Source: Guptibacillus algicola (GTDB lineage: Bacteria; Bacillota; Bacilli; Bacillales; Guptibacillaceae). From it: a DNA stretch of 64,000 bases. Location: assembly GCF_020171805.1 (NCBI RefSeq), contig NZ_JAIVAF010000001.1, positions 930,001 to 994,000 on the forward strand, written 5' to 3'. Both the position numbers and the translations under genes were made by a program. The notes beneath the pieces are model-generated. The model did not search any database and was not told the DNA's origin. It worked only from the letters and a program-made list of their open reading frames with translations. Of this stretch, positions 9,013 to 17,600 are shown one piece after another. Each line of letters begins with the position of its first letter. The stretch's first letter is position 1.

Positions 9013-9124
9013 TATCGGCGATAATCCCAGGTTTATCAGCGAAATTTCAAATTTATCAGCGATAATCCCACCTATATCAGCGAAAACACCACTTTTATCA
9101 GCGATTTCGAGAATATATCAGCGA
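9013..9124. repeat. Array of six TATCAGCGA boxes at 20-21 bp spacing
   Basis: Box starts are 9013 (TATCGGCGA), 9034, 9054, 9075, 9096 and 9116; gaps 21, 20, 21, 21, 20. Each box is preceded by A/T and followed by a short variable A/C-rich segment (for example ATCCCA). No gene lies between 8798 and 9242; outside the array I see only the ribosome-binding site of the next gene. Similar TATCAGCGA arrays recur between genes in other Bacillaceae as far as I recall; function unknown. Confidence 0.8.
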
Positions 9125-9242
9125 ACCCGGCTCATTCCGTCACCTCCCTACACCCTCACACAAACCAAAAAAACACTCTAATGATTACTCTCCCCTCCCA
9201 TCGGGTAAGAGCTTACTAAGTTTACATAGGGAGGCAGGCACA

Positions 9243-10064
9243 ATGAAGAGACTAGAAAACAAAACCGCTGTCGTAACAGGTGCAGCTACTGGAATCGGGA
9301 AAGCGACGGTAGAGCTTTTTGCGAAGGAAGGCGCTACTGTTCTGTTGGCAGATGTTAATACAGAAGAGATGGAGAAAACAGCGAAGGAAATAAATGAAAA
9401 AGGCACAGAAGTTAAAACGTATCAAGTCGATGTATCTGATGAAGATAGTGTCTTAGCATTTGCAAATAATGTACAAGAGGAATTCGGATCGATCGATGTG
9501 CTGTTCAACAACGCTGGTGTGGATCAGGAAGGTGGCAAGGTTCACGAATACCCGACTGAATTGTTTGATCGTATTATTTCTGTGGACTTGCGCGGTACGT
9601 TCCTAACTAGCAAATACTTAATCCCACTGATGCTCGATAATGGCGGGTCCATCATCAATACGTCATCGATGTCAGGCAGAGCAGCTGACCTGGATCGCTC
9701 TGGGTATAACGCTGCAAAAGGTGGCATCACGAACTTCACAAAAGCGATGGCGATCGATTATGCTAGAGACGGTATTCGAGTAAACTCGATTTCACCAGGT
9801 ACGATCGAAACACCTCTCATCGATAAATTAGCTGGATCGAAGGATGAAGAAATGGGTCAAAAATTCAGAGAAGCTAATAAATGGGTGACGCCTATGGGAA
9901 GACTAGGTCGTCCAGAAGAAATGGCAAGTGTAGCTCTCTTCCTTGCATCTGACGATAGTTCTTACGTAACTGGCGAAGATATCGCAGCTGATGGCGGTAT
10001 CATGGCATATACGTGGCCTGGTAAGATGTTGATCGACAACAAATGGAAAGAAGAAACTGAATAA
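9243..10064 (+). CDS. Short-chain dehydrogenase/reductase (classical SDR)
   Basis: 273 residues. Cofactor loop VVTGAATGIGKA (TGxxxGxG) at 11-22 followed by an Asp at the end of beta-2 (LLADV), which favours NAD(H). NNAG at ~88-91; catalytic Ser in INTSSMSGR; YNAAK with catalytic Tyr and Lys near 156-160; ISPGTIETPL after. Resembles glucose-1-dehydrogenase/FabG-like members, substrate open. AGGGAGGCAGG ribosome-binding site. Plus-strand gene beside the sugar cluster and sharing its terminator; participation in that pathway is possible but inferred from position only. Confidence 0.85.
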   Translation: MKRLENKTAVVTGAATGIGKATVELFAKEGATVLLADVNTEEMEKTAKEINEKGTEVKTYQVDVSDEDSVLAFANNVQEEFGSIDVLFNNAGVDQEGGKVHEYPTELFDRIISVDLRGTFLTSKYLIPLMLDNGGSIINTSSMSGRAADLDRSGYNAAKGGITNFTKAMAIDYARDGIRVNSISPGTIETPLIDKLAGSKDEEMGQKFREANKWVTPMGRLGRPEEMASVALFLASDDSSYVTGEDIAADGGIMAYTWPGKMLIDNKWKEETE

Positions 10065-10071
10065 ATAACAA

Positions 10072-10100
10072 CCCCCTGTTTCGCAATAAGGAAACGGGGG
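10072..10100. terminator. Convergent terminator between the SDR gene and the sugar operon
   Basis: CCCCCTGTTTC (10072-10082) pairs with GAAACGGGGG (10091-10100) with one bulge; T-rich tract follows on the plus strand, A-rich tract on the other side. Confidence 0.8.
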
Positions 10101-10108
10101 GTATCTTT

Positions 10109-11077
10109 TTACGCCCACCACATCTCGGTTGGCTGTTCTTCTATCAATACAGATTGCAAGTTTCTCACTGCGCGCTGGAAACCTTCTTCGATCGACATGA
10201 GTGGATCTTCATGTTCGATACTGACGACATGATCGTAGCCATACGTTCGTAGTGCACTCATCATGTTCGACCATTCGCGGTTACTATGTCCACATCCAAC
10301 TGAACGGAACGTCCACGCACGTGTTTTTACTTCACCATATGGCTGCATGTCCGTTAAGCCATGCATGTTCACATTATCCTGGTCGATATATGTGTCTTTT
10401 GCGTGGAAGTGATGGATCGCATTTTCTTTGCCAAGAATTTTGATCGCTGCGACGGGATCGATGCCTTGCCACCACATATGACTTGGGTCTAAGTTTGCAC
10501 CTACCGCATCGCACGTTAGTTCACGAAGCTTCAGCATCGTATATGGCGTGTGAACGAGGAATCCACCGTGTAGTTCTAGACCAATTTTCACGTTATGATC
10601 CTGCGCAAATTGCCCCATTTCTTTCCAATAAGGAACGAGTTTCTCTTCCCATTGCCACGTAAGAACATCTGAATATTCCGCTGGCCATGGTGTTACTGGC
10701 CAATTTGGGAACTTCGCATCTTCATGATCTCCAGGAGTACCTGAGAATGTGTTCACCACTGAAACATTCATTAATGAAGCGAGCTTCACTGTTTTAACAA
10801 ATGTTTCGTGGCACTCTTCTCTGAACGCCTTATCAGGAGAAAGTGGGTTTCCGTGACAGCTAAATGCGCTGATTTCAAGTCCTCTTTCCTGAACTTTTTC
10901 TAGATACTCAGCTCGCTTTTCTTCGCTTTCAAGCAGTTCATTGAGGTTACAGTGGGCATTGCCTGGATAACCGCCCGTGCCGATTTCAACAGCTTTTAAT
11001 CCAGATGCTTTGGCGTGATCAAGCATCTCTTCAAATGATTTATCGGAAAAAAGAACAGTAAATACGCCAAGTTTCAT
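10109..11077 (-). CDS. Sugar phosphate isomerase/epimerase-type TIM-barrel enzyme (AP-endonuclease-2 fold)
   Basis: 322 residues, xylose-isomerase-like TIM barrel starting MKLGVFTVLFSDKSFEEML. Expected metal ligands are visible: Glu in IGLELHGG (~165), Asp/His in ANLDPSHMWWQG (~196), His in IHHFHAKD (~222) and Glu in VSIEHEDP (~290). Members isomerise, epimerise or dehydrate sugars and keto-sugars. Last gene of the minus-strand operon, after two Gfo/Idh/MocA dehydrogenases. With those neighbours an action on an oxidised (keto) sugar is a reasonable inference; the exact reaction is not shown. Confidence 0.85.
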   Translation of the reverse strand: MKLGVFTVLFSDKSFEEMLDHAKASGLKAVEIGTGGYPGNAHCNLNELLESEEKRAEYLEKVQERGLEISAFSCHGNPLSPDKAFREECHETFVKTVKLASLMNVSVVNTFSGTPGDHEDAKFPNWPVTPWPAEYSDVLTWQWEEKLVPYWKEMGQFAQDHNVKIGLELHGGFLVHTPYTMLKLRELTCDAVGANLDPSHMWWQGIDPVAAIKILGKENAIHHFHAKDTYIDQDNVNMHGLTDMQPYGEVKTRAWTFRSVGCGHSNREWSNMMSALRTYGYDHVVSIEHEDPLMSIEEGFQRAVRNLQSVLIEEQPTEMWWA

Positions 11078-11101
11078 CGTCTCACTCCTACTTCAATATT
11101 G

Positions 11102-12139
11102 TTATAGTCGAACGCTTCTGCCTGTCTCACAGCTTTCATAAATCGCTTCGATCACTTGTGAAACTGTTCGTGCTTCTTCAGCCTTCACGATTGGGTCTTC
11201 AAGTCCAAGGCAGCTGTTCACGAAATTAGCTGCTTGTGGTAAGCCCGGGTCATCTTCACCTGGTACCCACTGACTGCTGCTATTCAAAAGCATGCCATAC
11301 TGCGCTTTATTCATTTCGAACGGAAACACGTCGAGTCCTCCATCACTTCCAGAAATGCTGACAGACTCTTTGTCTTCCGCAATGTTTGCGGACCATGAAG
11401 TTTCGAACAACAATGAGATGTTGTTATCGAATTTAATATATGCCGTAACATGATCATCGACATTGAACGTCTCATGATCGAAACCGCCCCATAAATTCAC
11501 CTGTTCAGGCGTTTTACTCAACCTGTTATATGTGGTGCCTGTCACCTCAACTGGCTTTGGATTCCCCATCAGCCACATGCTCAGATCGAGGAAGTGACAA
11601 CCGTAGTCGATCAAGCTTCCGCCACCCTGAAGCTGCTTGTTCGTAAATACACCCCAGCCAGGTACTTTTCGTCGGCGAAGTGCTTGTACTCTCGCAACCA
11701 TCGGATCACCGATTTCCTTTTCGACGATAACTTGACGAGCGGCACGCGGCTCTTTCATAAAGCGATAGTGATACCCGATCGAGAGGATTTTACCGGAGGC
11801 TTTTTCCGCCTTGATCATCCGGTCACACTCTTCCACCGTCATCGCCATCGGCTTTTCACATAACACGTGAACGCCGGCTAGTAGAGCTTCGATTGCAAGA
11901 TCTGCATGAAACTTGTTCGGTGTACAGATCGTTACCGCATCTACTTCTTTCAGCATATCTGAAACGTCTTCATATACATTTGGAATCTTGAATAAAAGTG
12001 ACGCTTCCTTTGCTCTTTCACGATCAACGTCATACACACCGAACAACTCTACTTGTTCAGAGAGTTGTTGGTATGCTGGGATATGGCGACCTTGAGCAAT
12101 CCCGCCAGATCCGATTATGCCCATTCGTAATTTACTCAC
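11102..12139 (-). CDS. Gfo/Idh/MocA-family oxidoreductase (copy 1)
   Basis: 345 residues. N-terminal Rossmann domain MGIIGSGGIAQGRHIPAY (GxGxxA), CTPNKFHADLA, then the family hallmark CEKPMAM around 93-99 with the active-site Lys. The C-terminal alpha/beta domain carries GGGSLIDYGCHFLDL with the catalytic His/Asp region. These enzymes oxidise a sugar or cyclitol hydroxyl with NAD(P)+. It lies 4 bp from the second copy, translationally coupled. The two copies are divergent (for example different residues after CEKPMA), so they probably act on successive or different intermediates. Confidence 0.88.
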   Translation of the reverse strand: MSKLRMGIIGSGGIAQGRHIPAYQQLSEQVELFGVYDVDRERAKEASLLFKIPNVYEDVSDMLKEVDAVTICTPNKFHADLAIEALLAGVHVLCEKPMAMTVEECDRMIKAEKASGKILSIGYHYRFMKEPRAARQVIVEKEIGDPMVARVQALRRRKVPGWGVFTNKQLQGGGSLIDYGCHFLDLSMWLMGNPKPVEVTGTTYNRLSKTPEQVNLWGGFDHETFNVDDHVTAYIKFDNNISLLFETSWSANIAEDKESVSISGSDGGLDVFPFEMNKAQYGMLLNSSSQWVPGEDDPGLPQAANFVNSCLGLEDPIVKAEEARTVSQVIEAIYESCETGRSVRL

Positions 12140-12143
12140 GTTA

Positions 12144-13172
12144 TCACCTCAGGTTAATGATTGTCTTTGTTTCGTTTGATTGGAGTGCAGCTAATACGAC
12201 TTGGAGTGATTTCATTCCTTCATCTCCACTTACAGGGCTTTCACTATTTGAGATGATGCTATCAACGAACCGATCAATTACTTGTGAGCTAGTCTGTCCA
12301 CCGCTATCGTTCGTCTGAATCCCACCAAGTTCGTACTTCACGACTTCACCTGTTTGGTACTGAACGACGAGTGAGTTAACCGGATCATCTTCTAAGCGAA
12401 GGATTGCTTTTTCTGCATAAATGATCGTTGAATTATCTTCACTCGCTGTATACGCCCAGCTTGCGGCAAGCGTACCGACGATTCCGCTTTCAGACTTCAA
12501 GATACAAACCGCATTATCATCAACCGTTGCAAAGTCTTTTGCACTCGTTTCTACGAACGATCCTACTTCAACGATTTCTTCACCGAGTACATAGCGAATG
12601 AGATCTGTCTTGTGAACGCCTAAATCTCCCATTGCTCCAATAAATGCTTTTTCTTTTTCAAAGAACCAGCTTTCTTTACCATCAACGCTCCATCCCTCAG
12701 GTCCCGGGTGTCCAAACGCAGTTCTAAAGCTATACACTTTTCCTAGCTCTCCACTAGCTAGCAATTCTTTCGCTTTTGAGTGTGATGGAACAAAGCGCTG
12801 GTTATGAGCGATCATAAGCTGCTTTCCATGTTCACGAGCAGTCTCGATCATGAGCTCCGCGTCTTCCTTTGATGTTGCCATAGGTTTTTCACAAAGAACG
12901 TGCTTTCCTGCTTTTAATGCAGCAATGGAGATCGGAGCATGCAAGTAGTTCGGCGTACATACGCTGATCGCATCGATCTCTTCAATTTGAAGTAACTCTT
13001 CAGCATGTTCGTAGGCAGTCGCTCCATAAAGGGACGCGATTTCATCCGCTCTTGTTTTTACGATGTCGCATACAGCGACGATTTGTACATTCTTATTCCG
13101 AGCGTATTCTGGTAGATGACGATGCTTCGCAATGCTTCCACATCCAATGACGCCAATTTTTAATGTTTTCAT
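12144..13172 (-). CDS. Gfo/Idh/MocA-family oxidoreductase (copy 2)
   Basis: 342 residues with the same architecture as the downstream neighbour: KIGVIGCGSIAKHRHLPEY, CTPNYLHAPIS, CEKPMATS, and IGAMGDLGVHKTDL as the active-site segment. NAD(P)-dependent sugar dehydrogenase by family. Ribosome-binding site GGAGGAT. Placed between the ThuA-like gene and copy 1. ThuB of the Sinorhizobium trehalose pathway belongs to this superfamily, so ThuA next to a Gfo/Idh/MocA protein reproduces the thuAB pairing. Confidence 0.88.
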   Translation of the reverse strand: MKTLKIGVIGCGSIAKHRHLPEYARNKNVQIVAVCDIVKTRADEIASLYGATAYEHAEELLQIEEIDAISVCTPNYLHAPISIAALKAGKHVLCEKPMATSKEDAELMIETAREHGKQLMIAHNQRFVPSHSKAKELLASGELGKVYSFRTAFGHPGPEGWSVDGKESWFFEKEKAFIGAMGDLGVHKTDLIRYVLGEEIVEVGSFVETSAKDFATVDDNAVCILKSESGIVGTLAASWAYTASEDNSTIIYAEKAILRLEDDPVNSLVVQYQTGEVVKYELGGIQTNDSGGQTSSQVIDRFVDSIISNSESPVSGDEGMKSLQVVLAALQSNETKTIINLR

Positions 13173-13193
13173 GGTTTATCCTCCATCTATCTC

Positions 13194-13913
13194 TTATTTC
13201 GCGGTAATCGTTTCTAGTGGCTTTGCATTTCCGTAAACAGGCTTTGATCGTTTCGTAGGTGCAGCCCAAGCGACAGCGTTCTGAATAACACGTTGAATTT
13301 CTTCGTTATAGTAGGTTGGGTACGTTTCATGGCCTGGTCTGAAATAGAAAATTTTCCCCTGTCCCCGCTTATATGTACAGCCGCTTCTAAATACCTCTCC
13401 ACCTTCGAACCAGCTAAGGAAAACAAGCTCGTCAGGAGCTGGGATATCAAAGTGCTCTCCGTACATTTCTTCTTTTTCTAGTTCGATTTTTTCTCCGATG
13501 CCTTCAGCGATTGGATGAGAAGGGTCGACTACCCATAATCGCTCTTTCTCATCTGCTTCACGCCACTTTAAATCGCAGCCAGTTCCCATCAGTTTCTTGA
13601 AAATCTTTGAGAAATGAGCGGAGTGAAGGACGATCAAACCCATGCCGTCCAATACGCGATTGTGGATTCTCTCAACGAGCTCATCAGAGACTTCTTCATG
13701 CGCAATGTGACCCCACCATAGTAAAACATCTGTATCATTTAGAACTTCTTCAGATAGTCCGTGTTCTGCATCATCGAGCGTTGCCGTTCTAACGTGATGA
13801 TCGTCTTTTAAAAAGTTTGAGATCGTGCCGTGTATTCCGTCTGGATATACATTCCTTACTTCCTCATTTTGTTGTTCATGTCGATTCTCATTCCATACTG
13901 TTACGTTAAGCAT
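13194..13913 (-). CDS. ThuA-like domain protein (trehalose-utilisation type)
   Basis: 239 residues of the ThuA fold, a glutamine-amidotransferase-like flavodoxin architecture: [12 protein letters not shown] at the N-terminus, [15 protein letters not shown] (57-73), [16 protein letters not shown] (~90-105), and C-terminal [19 protein letters not shown]. The class-I amidotransferase Cys is replaced (LHSAH), as usual in ThuA. In Sinorhizobium, ThuA takes part with ThuB in 3-keto-disaccharide utilisation; here the same pairing is embedded in an ABC-importer operon. The biochemical reaction is not established by sequence. Confidence 0.85.
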   Translation of the reverse strand: MLNVTVWNENRHEQQNEEVRNVYPDGIHGTISNFLKDDHHVRTATLDDAEHGLSEEVLNDTDVLLWWGHIAHEEVSDELVERIHNRVLDGMGLIVLHSAHFSKIFKKLMGTGCDLKWREADEKERLWVVDPSHPIAEGIGEKIELEKEEMYGEHFDIPAPDELVFLSWFEGGEVFRSGCTYKRGQGKIFYFRPGHETYPTYYNEEIQRVIQNAVAWAAPTKRSKPVYGNAKPLETITAK

Positions 13914-13941
13914 ATTTCTCCACTTCCTTTTCTGTTATTAC

Positions 13942-14769
13942 CTATTCTTTTACAGAACCTGATGTTAAACCAGATACAATTCTTCTTTGGAAGATAAGTA
14001 CCATGATGACGAGTGGAATCGTAACAACAACGGTTGCTGCTGAAATCTCTCCCCATGGAATTGTAAACTGCCCCTGGAAAAGCGCAATCCCGACAGGTAC
14101 CGTTTTAAACTTATCTGCTGTGTTAATCGTAAGTGCGAATAGAAACTCGTTCCACGCAGCGATAAAGACAAGAATCGCAGTCGTGAAAATCCCTGGAACA
14201 GCAAGTGGCATGATGACTTTCCAATAGGTCTGCCAAAGTGACGCACCATCGATTCTTGCTGCTTCCTCTAGATCAAACGGAATCTTCCTAAAGAAGGTTA
14301 CGAGAATCCAGATTGAAAGAGGCAGCGTGATCGTTGTATAAGGAATAATCAAACCAAGATAGCTATTTGTAAGTCCAAGATTCTTCAAGAAAATATAAAT
14401 TGGTGAAATCGTTGCGATCTGTGGGAACATCGAAACAGATAGCACAACACCTAAGATAATCGGCTTCCCTCGGAAATTTAATCGCGCGATCGCATAGGCT
14501 GCGAACGATGCCACAAGTACGGTGTATACCGTTGTGACACCTGCCACCACGAAACTGTTCCAAAGGTAGCGCATGAATGGATACTCTACGAAAACAGATA
14601 CGTAGTTTTGCAGAGTCGGATTAGATGTAAATGGAGAAAATGCTTTCTCCCCGAATAGCTCTGACAAAGGCTTGATCGAACTTGCAAGCATCCATAAGAA
14701 TGGAAACATGACAACAAAAACAAATACTGCTAGAAAGACATAAAACAGTGGTCCCGCTTTCTTATTCAT
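13942..14769 (-). CDS. Carbohydrate ABC transporter permease (MalG type)
   Basis: 275 residues, six transmembrane helices, CUT1 family. Cytoplasmic EAA loop EEAARIDGASLWQTYWKVI at ~190-208 contacts the ATPase. Ends SGLTSGSVKE as MalG/LacG proteins do. Ribosome-binding site precedes ATG at 14769, 30 bp after the partner permease. Together with the 447-residue permease it forms the membrane pore for the binding protein at 16210. Confidence 0.9.
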   Translation of the reverse strand: MNKKAGPLFYVFLAVFVFVVMFPFLWMLASSIKPLSELFGEKAFSPFTSNPTLQNYVSVFVEYPFMRYLWNSFVVAGVTTVYTVLVASFAAYAIARLNFRGKPIILGVVLSVSMFPQIATISPIYIFLKNLGLTNSYLGLIIPYTTITLPLSIWILVTFFRKIPFDLEEAARIDGASLWQTYWKVIMPLAVPGIFTTAILVFIAAWNEFLFALTINTADKFKTVPVGIALFQGQFTIPWGEISAATVVVTIPLVIMVLIFQRRIVSGLTSGSVKE

Positions 14770-14799
14770 TATACTTGGCCTCCTTCACGATTTCACCCA

Positions 14800-16143
14800 T
14801 TATTTACCAGAACCGTCCTTGATTAATTCAGATCCAAGCAATTTGATAAAGATAGCGGAAATGATGGCAACACAGAGGAAGACGATAACGGAAAGTGCTG
14901 ATCCTTCACCAAAGTTAGTTTGTGAGAACATCACCTTGTACGCTAAGATCGATATCGTTTCGGTTGAGTTTGCCGGACCTCCACCAGTCAATACGTAAAT
15001 CAAGTCAAACACTCGGAACGCATCTAGAGTACGGAATAAAAGGGCTACTAGAATGCTAGTCTTTAGAAGTGGCAGCGTTACCGTTAAGAATTGTTTCCAC
15101 TTATTCGCTCCATCGATCGATGCTGCTTCATAAAGAGAGGATGGAATCGTTTGTAGTCCAGCAAGAATAAGTAGTGCCATGTATGGCGTTGTTTTCCAAA
15201 CATCCGCAAAGATAACAGAGAACATCGCACCTGTATCAGTCGTCAATAAGACGGTCATTTTTTCTACGAGACCTACGTCCGCAAATAGTTTAGCGACAAT
15301 ACCATTCTGACCATCGTATAAGAACTTCCACATCAATGCGGCTACAGCGGTTGGTACTGCCCATGGAATCAGGATGCTCGCACGGATAAGTCCTCTTCCG
15401 ATGAATGCTTTATTGATCAATAACGCGATCGCAAGTCCAAGAATAAGTTCAGCTAATACAGAAATGAATGTAAATACCCCAGTGTTCCATAACGCTTTCC
15501 ACATACGCGTGTCACTAAAATTATCTTTGTAGTGTTCAAAACCGATGAAGTTCGGTTCCACGACGATGTCATTGAGTGATGACGCGAGTCCGACGATCTT
15601 ATCACCTTGATCAAGTTCACCTGCACTGTTGATTGATTTCAGTTCAGAATTGATGTCTTTAACTGATGTTGTGAATTCTTCAGCGACACCCTTTTCGATT
15701 TCAACGTATTTTAACTCTTCTGGAATGTTTTCAAAGTTATCGAGTTTCTCGTTGATTAGATCATAGTTTTCAGCAGCCTTTGGCTTTTCTTGAATGCGAC
15801 CGTCCAACTCTTCAAGGGTCGTCTTGATTTCGCCAAGCTCGTCTGCTGCATTTCCTTTACTGATCTCTGAATCGATCGCTCCGATTAAGAAAGGATAGTT
15901 CTGAAGATAGCGATCCATATCGAGCTGATAGTCTAAATGAATAGAAGATTTCGTCGGATCGTTCAATCTAAGGTCAAATAAGCTAAAGTAAAAGGATTGA
16001 ATAACGGGCCAAATCGAAATCGCTAGAATTAAAAGCAATGCCGGGGCGACAAGTAAGTAACCTACTTTTGCGTCACTTTTTTTCTTTTTCGTTTTCTTGT
16101 CTACTTTTATAGGCTTATGAGGATCAATATCCGTTTGTGGCAT
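14800..16143 (-). CDS. Carbohydrate ABC transporter permease (MalF type) with a ~130-residue extracellular insertion
   Basis: 447 residues against the usual ~290-310 for Gram-positive CUT1 permeases. A basic cytosolic N-terminus (KKTKKKK) leads to helix 1 (residues 27-55). Residues ~68-197 are an acidic, Glu/Lys-rich, probably helical insertion placed exactly between the RLNDPTKSS and NFIGFEHYKDNF segments that are adjacent in ordinary homologues. The MalF-like core follows, with the EAA loop YEAASIDGANKWKQF at ~345. Position matches the P2 loop of E. coli MalF, which contacts the binding protein. Confidence 0.88.
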   Translation of the reverse strand: MPQTDIDPHKPIKVDKKTKKKKSDAKVGYLLVAPALLLILAISIWPVIQSFYFSLFDLRLNDPTKSSIHLDYQLDMDRYLQNYPFLIGAIDSEISKGNAADELGEIKTTLEELDGRIQEKPKAAENYDLINEKLDNFENIPEELKYVEIEKGVAEEFTTSVKDINSELKSINSAGELDQGDKIVGLASSLNDIVVEPNFIGFEHYKDNFSDTRMWKALWNTGVFTFISVLAELILGLAIALLINKAFIGRGLIRASILIPWAVPTAVAALMWKFLYDGQNGIVAKLFADVGLVEKMTVLLTTDTGAMFSVIFADVWKTTPYMALLILAGLQTIPSSLYEAASIDGANKWKQFLTVTLPLLKTSILVALLFRTLDAFRVFDLIYVLTGGGPANSTETISILAYKVMFSQTNFGEGSALSVIVFLCVAIISAIFIKLLGSELIKDGSGK

Positions 16144-16167
16144 TTTGCCGCTCCTCTCTTATGAAAG

Positions 16168-16199
16168 ACATTAGCCTCCATAGGTATGAAGGCTAATGT
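16168..16199 (-). terminator. Intra-operon stem-loop after the binding-protein gene
   Basis: ACATTAGCC (16168-16176) pairs perfectly with GGCTAATGT (16191-16199), but no T-run follows on the minus strand. It lies between the binding-protein and permease genes, where such hairpins commonly stabilise the upstream mRNA and lower downstream expression; that role is inference. Confidence 0.6.
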
Positions 16200-16209
16200 T
16201 CATTTAGAT

Positions 16210-17523
16210 TTACTTAACTAGCTTTTCTTTCATCTCTTTTTCCATCGCTGCTGCTGCCTCTTCAGGAGTTTCTTCACCAGCGATTGCTTTTGATACGTGG
16301 ATCTGAATGATTTCAGAGATTTCAGGATAGTTTGGAGCAACTGGACGAGAAACGGCACCTTCTAGTGCGTTCTGGAATCCTTCTTCACCAAAGAATGGAT
16401 TTGCTTCGATGATTTCCTCATCTTCAAATAGAGCTGGTAGTGTTGGAGCGTGAGAACCTTCGATCGCATCGATCTTCTGGCCTTCTGGACCAGTCATGAA
16501 CTTCAAGAACTCCCAAGCTTCTTGAGGGTGCTCAGAGTAGTTGTTGATCGCTGCCATCCAACCACCAAGTGCTGCTGCTGAACCAGCATCACCTTCAGGA
16601 AGTGGTGCTACTTCTACGTTTCCAACGATTTTTGACTGCTCTTCATCGTTAGCTAGTGAATATTGGTAAGGCCAGTTACGGATAAATGGAGCTTGTCCTT
16701 CGATAAATGCAGTGTGAGATTCAGGCTCAGTAAACGTCGTGATGTTATCTGGAACGAAATCAGCATTTGCAATTTCAACCATCTTGCTTAGACCTTTAAT
16801 CGCTTCAGGTGAGTTGATTGCTACTTCACCATTCTCATCGATGAACTCTCCACCGTAAGATGCAACAAACTCAACTGCGTTTGTAACAAGTCCTTCATAT
16901 TGCTTTGCTTGCATTAAGTAACCAAATTTTGTTCCATCTTGACCATCAAGCTCTGATGCTTTCGTCATAAGGTCATCCCATGTTTTTGGAGCTTCAGAAG
17001 CCATATCAGAGCGGTAGAAAAGCATACCAGCATCGATGAATTTCGGCATCGCCCACTGCTTACCGTTAAACGTTGCAGCTGTTACTGGTCCCTGGTTGTA
17101 ATCTTCCATGTTGATGCCGTCTTTTTGGATAAAACGGTCTAGAGGTAATACATATCCAGCTTGAGCGAATTCAGCTGGCCAGATTACATCGATATCGAAC
17201 ACGTCGATTTCAGATGATTCAGCGTTAAGCATCGTTACATACGCATCGTGCTGTGCGCCAGTGTCTGTTGGCATTTCGCGGAATTCTACGTTGATATTAG
17301 GGTTTTGTTTCATGAATTCCTCAACCATTACATCTGTTGCACCAGTTGCATCTTTACCACGTGCATACACAATTGTTACCTGTTCTTGGTCTTCAGAGTT
17401 TGCTTCTTCATCACTTGAATTTGAGTTACTGTTGCTCGATGTGGAGTTCGATCCACAAGCGGATAATACAAGAATAAGAGCCAATACAATCGTCAACAGC
17501 TTACTGTTCTTCAAAAAATGCAT
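16210..17523 (-). CDS. Carbohydrate ABC transporter substrate-binding lipoprotein
   Basis: 437 residues. Signal peptide with lipobox LSACGSN (lipidated Cys at ~23), then a Ser/Asn/Glu-rich linker and a cluster-D/MalE-like two-lobe fold: QVTIVYARGKDATGATDVM, FDIDVIWPAEFAQAGYVLPL, and C-terminal GWMAAINNYSEHPQEAWEFLKFM. First gene of the importer operon, preceded by two LacI-type operators. No ATPase gene lies in the cluster, so a shared MsmX-type ATPase elsewhere must energise it. Substrate unknown; a disaccharide or glycoside is suggested by the neighbouring enzymes. Confidence 0.9.
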   Translation of the reverse strand: MHFLKNSKLLTIVLALILVLSACGSNSTSSNSNSNSSDEEANSEDQEQVTIVYARGKDATGATDVMVEEFMKQNPNINVEFREMPTDTGAQHDAYVTMLNAESSEIDVFDIDVIWPAEFAQAGYVLPLDRFIQKDGINMEDYNQGPVTAATFNGKQWAMPKFIDAGMLFYRSDMASEAPKTWDDLMTKASELDGQDGTKFGYLMQAKQYEGLVTNAVEFVASYGGEFIDENGEVAINSPEAIKGLSKMVEIANADFVPDNITTFTEPESHTAFIEGQAPFIRNWPYQYSLANDEEQSKIVGNVEVAPLPEGDAGSAAALGGWMAAINNYSEHPQEAWEFLKFMTGPEGQKIDAIEGSHAPTLPALFEDEEIIEANPFFGEEGFQNALEGAVSRPVAPNYPEISEIIQIHVSKAIAGEETPEEAAAAMEKEMKEKLVK

Positions 17524-17549
17524 GTTATTTTTTTCCCCCTTTTAGTTGT

Positions 17550-17584
17550 TGAAATCGTTTACAAAAAATTTGTAATCGATTTCA
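17550..17584 (-). promoter_or_regulatory. Two LacI-type operators upstream of the importer operon
   Basis: TGAAATCGTTTACA (17550-17563) and TGTAATCGATTTCA (17571-17584), centres exactly 21 bp apart. Both match the TGNAATCGATTNCA consensus shared with the two sites before the regulator gene. They also satisfy the loose CcpA cre pattern, so CcpA binding cannot be excluded. Confidence 0.7.
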
Positions 17585-17600
17585 AAAAATCGTGCAATGA

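Noticed and set aside
9013-9124. CRISPR array
   Set aside because: 9-bp boxes with ~12-bp spacers are far too short, and no cas genes are present.
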